DNA of 11,781 nt from contig JASHUB010000001.1 of NCBI GenBank assembly GCA_030040265.1, positions 1 through 11,781 of the forward strand, read 5' to 3'. This document shows, one piece after another, positions 7,102 through 11,781 of this stretch (positions within the stretch are counted from its first letter, which is position 1; every line of letters begins with the position of its first letter). The position numbers were made by a program, and so were the translations under genes. The DNA is from Microcaldota archaeon. GTDB taxonomy: Archaea; Micrarchaeota; Micrarchaeia; Micrarchaeales; CABMGC01. Below the pieces are notes generated by a model. It was not told where the DNA came from, made no database searches, and was given only the letters and a program-made list of their open reading frames with translations.

Positions 7102-8529
7102 GTTGTCCCCATCCTTGAAGGTCGCTTCCGCATTTCCCTGCCAATCGGCCTCAAAAACCTGCGACTTCTTCTCTGCGACGGCCGTGGCACTACTAATGCG
7201 CCCAACCATAGCCTCCCGCTCAAGGTTCTCATCCAGTGCATGGACATTATCCGACAGCTTCCTTGCACCATCTATGCTGTTATGGCCTCTGCCAGAGTGC
7301 TCTGCCATCTCATCGCAAAGCGCAAGCCAGTCCGAGCGCAGCTTCTCCCTGCGGGCCACTATCTCTTCCCCAACGTTCATGTCTTCCAGTCGCTTCTGCA
7401 CCCTTTCGCTTGCGGCATCGACGTCCTGGTCAAGGAATATGCCTCCGGAGGGGAGGGCTTCGTAGAGCGCCCCGTATACCACAACGCCAAAATCTGCGGT
7501 CCCAGTCCTTCCGGATGAAGACATTGCGCTGTACGATGAGTGATCAAGCCCGAAGAGCAACGCATTAAGATATCTCTTGATCTCTGGGTCATCGGAGCAC
7601 GCCTTTAGGTTCAGTATCCTTTGGAGCACGTCTTCGGCTGAAAGGTGGCTTCCAAGAATCTGCATGGCCTTGATCTCCGTCAAGCTGTTGCCGCCGTTTG
7701 GAATCGCAGAGCCGGCCATGACTGCGCTCCTCCCGATAACTATCTTCAGCGTCCCAAGGTGCTCGCCGCGAGATGAAGGGTTCCTCTCGTTCTTCACGCT
7801 CATAACCGCAAGCGATAGCCCTTTCAGGTGCTTCTCAAGCATCCTCAGATGACCGAATTCCTCCTCTATTGCAGCCTGGGTACTTGCAAACCTCTCTGCG
7901 ACATCGTCATCGTCCACCCAGCACCTGTCGACGATATCCTTCGCATCTTGACTAAGCGGGCGTTTCGTGACAACGTGAGGCGCATTCCTTGCTGTCGCCC
8001 TAAGCAGCGACTCGTGAACGCTGAGGAGCTTTGCAAACTGGGTCCTCATGACCGCGTTTATCAATGAGTCATCAACTGCATTACCAGAACCTGACATGAT
8101 CTTCCTTCCGAGATTGACCAGTGCGCTGCGCACCTCCTCGCTGCTCATCCCCGCGATGTCGACGCTCAGGTCTCCGACCACAGAGAAGTCTGCCTTCAGC
8201 CCGAGCGTCCTTAGCGCCGCAGAGATATTTTTCTCTGCCGCGGCCAGGGCGTCTCCGATCTGTGCTTTGTCGTGCGAGGAGCCCCTTCCAACCGCAGCAA
8301 GCATGCAGAATGCGACCGTCGCTCTGCGTGCCCACCTGCCTGCGGCGTCCTGCTTGGCCTCTGTCGCAGTCCAATCCTTGTTCACGGCTCCCGGTGCCTT
8401 GGCGTAGTCAGAAACATCTCCGTGCCCCGAAACGTCGTCCCCCATCTCAGCAAGCCTTGTCGCTGCCCTCACTATCGCAGCATCGGTCCTGCTGATTCCG
8501 GCTCTGTGCGCAGGGAATGACAAGGGCAA
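7096..8529 (-). CDS. Hypothetical helix-rich protein (477 aa)
   Basis: I do not recognise this protein. It is soluble and mostly alpha-helical, with Ala-rich helices at about 55-110, a Ser/Gly-rich turn near 145-155, and a long charged helical region around 205-245 containing an acidic run WVDDDD (204-209) and EEEFGHLRMLEKH (222-234). A more strand-like part follows near 258-275 (GTLKIVIGRSAVMAG), then helices at 285-330. The last 110 residues are heptad-like and highly charged, perhaps coiled coil. There is no signal peptide and no clear membrane span. The first start in frame is TTG at 8529, with another TTG two codons later. A TATA box at 8560-8567 predicts transcription from about 8537, so the rare TTG start and a near-leaderless mRNA are likely. 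It diverges from another orphan gene across 195 bases. Function is unknown. Confidence 0.78.
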   Translation of the reverse strand: MPLSFPAHRAGISRTDAAIVRAATRLAEMGDDVSGHGDVSDYAKAPGAVNKDWTATEAKQDAAGRWARRATVAFCMLAAVGRGSSHDKAQIGDALAAAEKNISAALRTLGLKADFSVVGDLSVDIAGMSSEEVRSALVNLGRKIMSGSGNAVDDSLINAVMRTQFAKLLSVHESLLRATARNAPHVVTKRPLSQDAKDIVDRCWVDDDDVAERFASTQAAIEEEFGHLRMLEKHLKGLSLAVMSVKNERNPSSRGEHLGTLKIVIGRSAVMAGSAIPNGGNSLTEIKAMQILGSHLSAEDVLQRILNLKACSDDPEIKRYLNALLFGLDHSSYSAMSSSGRTGTADFGVVVYGALYEALPSGGIFLDQDVDAASERVQKRLEDMNVGEEIVARREKLRSDWLALCDEMAEHSGRGHNSIDGARKLSDNVHALDENLEREAMVGRISSATAVAEKKSQVFEADWQGNAEATFKDGDNL

Positions 8530-8559
8530 GCAATCACTAAACCCATTTTGATTTTTTCA

Positions 8560-8567
8560 TTTAAAAA
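8560..8567 (-). promoter_or_regulatory. TATA box for the 477-residue orphan gene
   Basis: On the minus strand this reads TTTTTAAA and is centred 34 bases before the TTG at 8529. The plus-strand reading (TTTAAAAA) could also fire toward the 186-residue gene, which would permit an earlier in-frame ATG at 8608. Confidence 0.5.
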
Positions 8568-8679
8568 GGTTGTCTCGTTTTCGTCTTTTTGCCGAAAAAC
8601 GCATTTCATGACAATCAGCAAGACATACGGCCAGAAAGTATCGAATCGTCCACAAAAACGGGCCGAAACGCAGAAGCAG

Positions 8680-8687
8680 AGATATAC
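8680..8687 (+). promoter_or_regulatory. Possible TATA box for the 186-residue orphan gene
   Basis: AGATATAC is a moderate match, centred about 41 bases upstream of the ATG at 8725. It predicts transcription start near 8710, inside the 16-base palindrome described separately. Confidence 0.35.
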
Positions 8688-8698
8688 GCCGGTCTGTG

Positions 8699-8714
8699 CT
8701 ATAATTAATTATAG
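8699..8714. promoter_or_regulatory. Perfect 16-base palindrome, candidate operator
   Basis: CTATAATTAATTATAG is its own reverse complement over all 16 bases. It ends ten bases before the ATG at 8725 and covers the transcription start predicted from the upstream box. Its position suits a dimeric repressor site. It is too close to the ATG to act as that gene's own TATA box unless the true start is further downstream. Confidence 0.45.
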
Positions 8715-8724
8715 AGATGAGAAC

Positions 8725-9285
8725 ATGGCAGTCGCATTTGCAGAGCAGAGAACGGCAGAAGGCCCGGTCAGGACCCAGGCGCTCAATAAAATCTACGAGA
8801 ACATAGGCGCGCTTGGGAACGAACCGAAGAGCGTCAATTCGAGGGCGATGATAGAGGGCAGGCTCGCACAGGCTGACGCGAAGTTCAACGATCCGAAAGC
8901 AGTCAACGATGTGGTTCTGTCTGCGTATGCCGTATCAAGAGTGACCAAGAGTTTCACCAATGTTTACGACTTCCTCGATGCATCGTTCCAGGCGCCAAGC
9001 GGAAAGGACGCAGAGCTGGCCGGACATGCCATATCCAGCATAGTCGAGAAGGCGTTCAACAACGCGCCAGTTCCGCTCAGCCCCGAAATGGATCCGAGGC
9101 TCTTCGCAAGGAACGAGGCAACCGCCGCAGCTAGGAACGCGGCCGCCGCGGCAAAGGAGTTGTTCAACACGCGTGAGGGCATCGAGGCCCTCGGCACGGG
9201 GAGCCTTGCAAGGGTCAGGGCTGCAATCGAGAACAAGATGGAGAACATGAGGCCGTCAACCCCATTCATATCCGTGGTCAGGTAA
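8725..9285 (+). CDS. Hypothetical Ala-rich helical protein (186 aa)
   Basis: I do not recognise this protein. It is predicted soluble and almost wholly alpha-helical, with a strikingly Ala-rich helix at about 134-148 (RNEATAAARNAAAAAKELF) and no Cys or Trp. Two starts are possible. The ATG at 8725 begins MAVAFAEQ, and the sequence after it has the high G+C third positions of its neighbours. An in-frame ATG at 8608 would add 39 residues whose codons look non-coding and A/T-rich, so I prefer 8725. It shares a promoter region with the divergent 477-residue orphan, and a perfect palindrome sits just ahead of it, so the two may be regulated together. Its stop lies three bases from the stop of the convergent GTPase gene. 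Function is unknown. Confidence 0.75.
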   Translation: MAVAFAEQRTAEGPVRTQALNKIYENIGALGNEPKSVNSRAMIEGRLAQADAKFNDPKAVNDVVLSAYAVSRVTKSFTNVYDFLDASFQAPSGKDAELAGHAISSIVEKAFNNAPVPLSPEMDPRLFARNEATAAARNAAAAAKELFNTREGIEALGTGSLARVRAAIENKMENMRPSTPFISVVR

Positions 9286-9288
9286 GCC

Positions 9289-10458
9289 TCATTTTGCAGA
9301 GCTCACTATCTTTATGACGTCGCCGTCCTTGAGCCTGTAGTCCTTCGCAAGCCTCAGTTTCTTCCTTGCGTCAACGGCGTAGAGCATGTGCTTTGCTAGG
9401 TCCGTGTGTATAGTTGCTGCCAGGTCGACCGGAGTGGAGCCTTCGGTAAGGAGCACGGCGTCAGGCAGGACGTTTCCGGAATGGTCCGTAAACTTGTTCT
9501 CGTCCTCTACAGGGTACACCACTATCTTCTTGAGGAAACCGAACACGGCGGTGTTCAACAGCTCCTGGATGCCCGTGCCTCTATTCTCCTTCAAGTACTT
9601 GGCCATGAACTCCAGGGCGTTCTTCTGCCCGATTCCCGGAGCCTTCTTCTGCACGAACGAGTCTGAACCAGGAGTGTAATCCACAAAGCCGGCTTTTGCA
9701 GCTTTCCTTAGCGCAAGTTCCGTGGCTGCGGAGCAGCCCACGACAACGTAGCCAGGAAGGGCCTCCTTCAGCGCGGCGAGCTCCTTCTGAGATACCTTGT
9801 CCATCTTGTTGGCGGCGACCATGACCGGCTTGTTCACTTGGAGCAGCGCGCCGGCGAACGAGGCGGCTTCCTGCTCACTCCAGTTTATGCTGGAGAGCGG
9901 AAGCGCGTTCTTCTGCGCAGCCTCGCGTATCTGCTCTATGCTGATCCTGAAGCCGGTGAACAGCTCGTATAGAGCCTGGTCCCCGTCCTTTCTCTTCGAC
10001 AGCGTGTTGAGGTGCTTTGTTATTATGCCGCCGATCCATGACGCTAGCTCCTCCTTCACCATAGCCACTTCCTCAGCGGGGCTGCTGTACCCTGCAAGGT
10101 TGCCCTGGACGTCTGTCTTTCCGCTCAGGTCTACGACCTGGATGAGCACGTCAGCGTTTATCAGGTCGTTGAGGAACTGGTTGCCCATGCCCTTCCCGAG
10201 ATGCGCACCCGGCACAAGCCCCGCCACATCTATCAGCGTAACAGGTATCCTTCTCGTCCCATCGATGCACGCAGAGTTCCTCGGGTTGCACTTCACGCCC
10301 AGCTCCGCATCAACGCACTTCTTGGTGACGTAACCGACGCCCATGTTCGGCTTTATGGTAGTGAACGGGTAGTCTGCGATGTCCACTTCTATCATCGTCA
10401 GCGCGGAGAAGAGCGTGCTCTTGCCCTTGTTCGGCGCGCCGATTATACCGATCAGCAT
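9289..10458 (-). CDS. ychF: YchF/OLA1-like GTPase of the Obg superfamily with C-terminal TGS domain
   Basis: The 389-residue product shows an ordered set of G motifs: P-loop GAPNKGKST (7-15), the switch region around TTIKPN (33-38), DVAGLVPG (77-84) and NKMD (217-220). An insertion (roughly 130-210) and a C-terminal TGS domain (about 313-387, YPVEDENKF...KDGDVIKIV) follow the family plan. These proteins bind the ribosome and are linked to translation and stress. Bacterial YchF and eukaryotic OLA1 carry a variant G4 motif (NMSE type) and prefer ATP. The intact NKMD here, as in archaeal relatives, points to GTP. ATG 10458 is chosen over TTG 10491 because a TATA box at 10479-10486 predicts transcription from about 10456, so the mRNA is leaderless and the longer start would lie upstream of it. 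Confidence 0.93.
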   Translation of the reverse strand: MLIGIIGAPNKGKSTLFSALTMIEVDIADYPFTTIKPNMGVGYVTKKCVDAELGVKCNPRNSACIDGTRRIPVTLIDVAGLVPGAHLGKGMGNQFLNDLINADVLIQVVDLSGKTDVQGNLAGYSSPAEEVAMVKEELASWIGGIITKHLNTLSKRKDGDQALYELFTGFRISIEQIREAAQKNALPLSSINWSEQEAASFAGALLQVNKPVMVAANKMDKVSQKELAALKEALPGYVVVGCSAATELALRKAAKAGFVDYTPGSDSFVQKKAPGIGQKNALEFMAKYLKENRGTGIQELLNTAVFGFLKKIVVYPVEDENKFTDHSGNVLPDAVLLTEGSTPVDLAATIHTDLAKHMLYAVDARKKLRLAKDYRLKDGDVIKIVSSAK

Positions 10459-10478
10459 AAGACCAGCTTGCGAACATC

Positions 10479-10486
10479 TTATATAA
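10479..10486 (-). promoter_or_regulatory. TATA box for the YchF-like gene
   Basis: TTATATAA is palindromic, so it could work in both directions. On the minus strand it is centred 25 bases from the ATG at 10458. On the plus strand it would start RNA near 10509, which would give the tRNA an 18-base leader. Confidence 0.6.
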
Positions 10487-10493
10487 CCCAACG

Positions 10494-10501
10494 AATAAAA
10501 G
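10494..10501 (+). promoter_or_regulatory. Possible TATA box for tRNA-Leu
   Basis: AATAAAAG is centred about 29 bases ahead of the first base of the tRNA. If used, it would start RNA within a few bases of the mature 5' end. The competing box is the palindrome at 10479-10486. Confidence 0.4.
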
Positions 10502-10526
10502 GATGAGCGTACAAGTTATCTCCACC

Positions 10527-10611
10527 GCAGGGGTGGCGGAGCCTGGTCAAACGCGACAGGTTCAGGGCCTGCTGCCTTAGGGCTACGAGAGTTCAAATCT
10601 CTCCCCCTGCA
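10527..10611 (+). tRNA. tRNA-Leu (anticodon CAG)
   Basis: The cloverleaf folds by eye. The acceptor stem GCAGGGG (10527-10533) pairs perfectly with CCCCTGC (10604-10610). The D stem is GCG/CGC, with a GG in the loop at 10545-10546. The anticodon arm is ACAGG (10556-10560), loop TTCAGGG (10561-10567) with anticodon CAG at 10563-10565, and CCTGC, leaving an A-C mismatch at the base. A long variable arm (10573-10586) marks a class II tRNA. The T arm is GAGAG, loop TTCAAAT, CTCTC. The discriminator is A (10611), as expected for leucine. CCA is not encoded and no intron is seen. It would read the CTG codon. Its 3' end is repeated after vapC, so it looks like an integration target. Confidence 0.95.
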
Positions 10612-10612
10612 T
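10587..10612 (+). repeat. Direct repeat copy 1 (tRNA-Leu T arm and 3' acceptor), candidate att site
   Basis: These 26 bases run from the T stem through the discriminator and one base beyond. They match 11329-11353 at 23 positions with two substitutions and one single-base gap; the last 20 bases match at 18 of 20. Confidence 0.6.
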
Positions 10613-10621
10613 CTTATTTTT
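10612..10621 (+). terminator. T-rich terminator after tRNA-Leu
   Basis: TCTTATTTTT directly follows the discriminator base. Archaeal RNA polymerase commonly stops on such runs without a hairpin. Confidence 0.45.
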
Positions 10622-10647
10622 CAAAGGTCTCGACCCTACCGAAAGGA

Positions 10648-10655
10648 CTAAATAT
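10648..10655 (+). promoter_or_regulatory. TATA box for vapBC
   Basis: CTAAATAT is centred about 36 bases before the ATG at 10688 and predicts transcription start near 10678. That disfavours the in-frame ATG codons at 10670 and 10676 as starts. Confidence 0.5.
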
Positions 10656-10666
10656 CATTTCAAACA

Positions 10667-10691
10667 TGTATGATAATGATGATTTGTATGA
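10667..10691 (+). repeat. Short direct repeat around the vapB start, possible autoregulatory site
   Basis: TGTATGA occurs at 10667-10673 and again at 10685-10691, an 18-base period straddling the predicted transcription start. Each copy contains an in-frame ATG. VapB-type antitoxins usually repress their own promoters, so an operator is plausible, but seven bases is a weak match. Confidence 0.3.
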
Positions 10692-10915
10692 ATATTACAA
10701 TCAGAGGCCTTCAAGAGAACGTTTTCAGGGAATTCAAAGCCAAGGCGGCGCGTGAAGGAATGAAACTCGGCGACGCTCTCTCCATCGCGATGGAGAAGTG
10801 GTCAAAGGAAAGCAAAAAGGAAAAAGGAGCTAAACTAAGCGACCTCAAGCCGTTCAACTGGGGCAAGGGAACGGAGCGGACCAGCGAGGAAATAGACAAG
10901 ATATTATACGGTTAG
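10688..10915 (+). CDS. vapB: VapB-type ribbon-helix-helix antitoxin
   Basis: The 75-residue product begins with a short strand (NITIRGL, 2-8) followed by two helices (about 10-23, NVFREFKAKAAREG, and 27-40, LGDALSIAMEKW). This is the ribbon-helix-helix DNA-binding pattern of VapB/CopG-type antitoxins. The charged C-terminal tail, with NWGKGTERTSEEIDKIL (57-73), would wrap around the toxin. In-frame ATG codons at 10670, 10676 and 10679 give up to six more residues, but TATA spacing and the family's usual N-terminus favour 10688. The vapC start follows its stop after three bases, the standard antitoxin-first operon. Expected role: it neutralises VapC and represses the operon. The pair sits between two copies of a tRNA 3' end. 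Confidence 0.87.
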   Translation: MNITIRGLQENVFREFKAKAAREGMKLGDALSIAMEKWSKESKKEKGAKLSDLKPFNWGKGTERTSEEIDKILYG

Positions 10916-10918
10916 ACG

Positions 10919-11320
10919 ATGATCCTCCTCGATACCAGTTTTGTTGTTTCCTACTTGAACACGACAGACCAGAACCACGCAAGGGCGGTTGAGATTCAAC
11001 GCCATTTAGACTCTGGGGAGTACGGAGCCCAGGCCATAACGGACTTCATATTCGATGAGATAATGACCGTCATGCTCGGCAAGCTGAAAGACGCAAAGCG
11101 AACCTCCTTGGAAGGCGACAAACTACTGAACCTGCAACTGTTCAAGATAGATGCGACGGCCTTTGCGCATGCGCGAGAGATCTTCAAGAACCAAGAAGGC
11201 CATAAACTAAGTTTCACTGATTGCAGCACGATTGCCGTTTCGGAGATGCATGCGATATCTGCATTGGCGTCCTTCGACGCTGAGTTTAAGAAAGTTAGCC
11301 ATTTGAAGGTCATCGATTAG
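10919..11320 (+). CDS. vapC: VapC-type PIN-domain ribonuclease toxin
   Basis: The 133-residue product is the normal size for VapC. The acidic metal-binding residues are all in place: D5 in LLDTSF, E47 in FDEI, D101 in SFTDCSTIAV, and a fourth at D120 in ASFDAEF. It should be a Mg2+-dependent RNase; characterised VapC toxins cut tRNA or the rRNA sarcin-ricin loop. The RNA cut by this one is unknown. It starts three bases after the vapB stop and shares its promoter. G+C counted by hand over 10921-11220 is 148 of 300 (49%), against about 57-60% in lines counted from neighbouring genes, which fits acquisition from elsewhere. The reading frame is intact, so it is probably functional. Confidence 0.92.
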   Translation: MILLDTSFVVSYLNTTDQNHARAVEIQRHLDSGEYGAQAITDFIFDEIMTVMLGKLKDAKRTSLEGDKLLNLQLFKIDATAFAHAREIFKNQEGHKLSFTDCSTIAVSEMHAISALASFDAEFKKVSHLKVID

Positions 11321-11328
11321 CCGGTTGA

Positions 11329-11353
11329 GAGAGTCAAATCCATCCCCCTGCAT
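11329..11353 (+). repeat. Direct repeat copy 2 (tRNA-Leu 3' end fragment), candidate att site
   Basis: This is an isolated copy of the tRNA-Leu T arm and acceptor 3' strand, beginning nine bases after the vapC stop. It keeps TCAAATC, then has CA in place of TC, then TCCCCCTGCAT. No D or anticodon arm precedes it, so it is a fragment and not a second tRNA. Confidence 0.6.
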
Positions 11354-11379
11354 TCCTCCTGCACGGTTCCCCAAGCAGG

Positions 11380-11387
11380 TTTAAATA
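11380..11387 (+). promoter_or_regulatory. TATA box for the right-edge gene
   Basis: TTTAAATA is a strong consensus match. It predicts transcription start near 11410, at the ATG at 11411, which implies a leaderless mRNA and rules against the in-frame ATG at 11393. Confidence 0.6.
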
Positions 11388-11410
11388 CGAGCATGGGCAT
11401 AGAGACCAGC

Positions 11411-11781
11411 ATGCCCGGCAACGTACACGTCAGGTATCTGGCGGACGTGCACCAAACGAACTTGACCACCAGGGCGATTGGCGGACTCAAGGAGCAGCTC
11501 AGGAAGGAGAGACCAGCTTCCATTTCGATCCTCGTGGAACTGGCAGACCTTGAGAGGGCGACCGAGTTCGCTGCCAATATAACTGAGATGGGGAGCAACG
11601 CGCTGCGCAGATGGGTTAAGCAGAACATCTACGTTCCGGGTGCCGGACCGAAGCTCAAGAGGAAGGTATCGGCGGCCCTCCAGGATAAATTCCTGGAGAT
11701 GCAGTCTCTGCTCAAAACAGCGAAAGGTTTTGGGATTGATACAGCGTTCATCCCGTTCGACCACCCCAGCACGCCATCGTT
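11411..11781 (+). CDS. Unknown protein, N-terminal part; possible TIKI/TraB-like fold
   Basis: The gene leaves the right edge after 123 complete codons with no stop. The start at 11411 is set by a strong TATA box; ATG 11393 in the same frame would lie upstream of the predicted transcript. The protein begins NVHVRYLADVHQTN (4-17) and continues with a helix, then SISILVELADLERA (37-50), more charged helix (55-105) and GIDTAFIPFDHPS (108-120). An early His in a strand, a helix, then a Glu ending the next strand, and later a strand ending in Asp, resembles the TIKI superfamily (TraB, ChaN, EreA-like proteins). This is a faint pattern match that I would not rely on. It lies immediately downstream of the vapBC cassette and its repeat, and is probably the chromosomal gene that once followed tRNA-Leu. 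Confidence 0.72.
   Translation, partial: MPGNVHVRYLADVHQTNLTTRAIGGLKEQLRKERPASISILVELADLERATEFAANITEMGSNALRRWVKQNIYVPGAGPKLKRKVSAALQDKFLEMQSLLKTAKGFGIDTAFIPFDHPSTPS

Noticed and set aside
6681..7118. 145-codon plus-strand frame over the small membrane protein
   Set aside because: It is a His/Arg/Pro-rich shadow; the other frame has four clean hydrophobic helices and a promoter.
8548..8724. 59-codon N-terminal extension of the 186-residue protein
   Set aside because: It starts with TTG at the TATA region of the divergent gene, has A/T-rich non-coding-like codons and contains the palindrome. An ATG at 8608 remains a minor alternative.
11329..11353. A second tRNA gene after vapC
   Set aside because: Only the T arm and 3' acceptor strand are present. 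There is no 5' acceptor strand, D arm or anticodon arm upstream, where vapC coding sequence lies.

Overview
The window reads as archaeal chromosome. Nearly every gene is preceded by a TATA-like box about 20-45 bases upstream of its start. Several predicted transcripts begin within about 10 bases of the start codon (leaderless or nearly so), and convincing Shine-Dalgarno sites are absent. The tRNA-Leu is class II and has no encoded CCA, and the YchF-type GTPase, the dolichol-phosphate-mannose-synthase-like glycosyltransferase and the vapBC pair are all of archaeal style. Compactness and the number of unrecognisable helical proteins suggest a small-genome archaeon, possibly of the DPANN group; that placement is an inference. 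G+C is high (about 57-60% in lines counted by hand).

Region 1 (1-5285) looks like surface glycan or lipid-linked sugar metabolism. On the minus strand a NodU/CmcH/TobZ-type O-carbamoyltransferase overlaps, by an ATGA junction, the start of a polytopic membrane protein resembling a GT39/PMT-type glycosyltransferase, which runs off the left edge. Across a divergent promoter lies an unrecognised 297-residue protein. Then come a radical SAM enzyme with a C-terminal half that looks like a SPASM domain without its cysteines (minus strand) and a DPM1-like GT2 glycosyltransferase (plus strand), head to head.

Region 2 (5282-10458) alternates strand gene by gene: an M20 metallopeptidase (-), a four-helix membrane protein (+), an unrecognised 477-residue helical protein (-), an unrecognised 186-residue Ala-rich protein (+) and a YchF/OLA1-like GTPase (-). 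All four convergent pairs in the window end within 6 bases of each other, overlapping by up to 6 or separated by up to 4. All divergent pairs share short promoter regions, one of them probably using a single bidirectional TATA box.

Region 3 (10527-11781) holds tRNA-Leu(CAG), a vapB-vapC toxin-antitoxin operon, and the start of a gene that leaves the right edge. Just after vapC the sequence repeats the last 26 bases of the tRNA gene region with only two substitutions and one gap. The vapBC cassette is therefore bracketed by a tRNA 3'-end direct repeat, the signature of a tRNA-targeted integration. No integrase is present, and vapC is lower in G+C (about 49%) than its neighbours. This is the most interesting observation in the window.

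No rRNA, CRISPR array, transposase or integrase was seen, and no gene-free stretch exceeds 300 bases.
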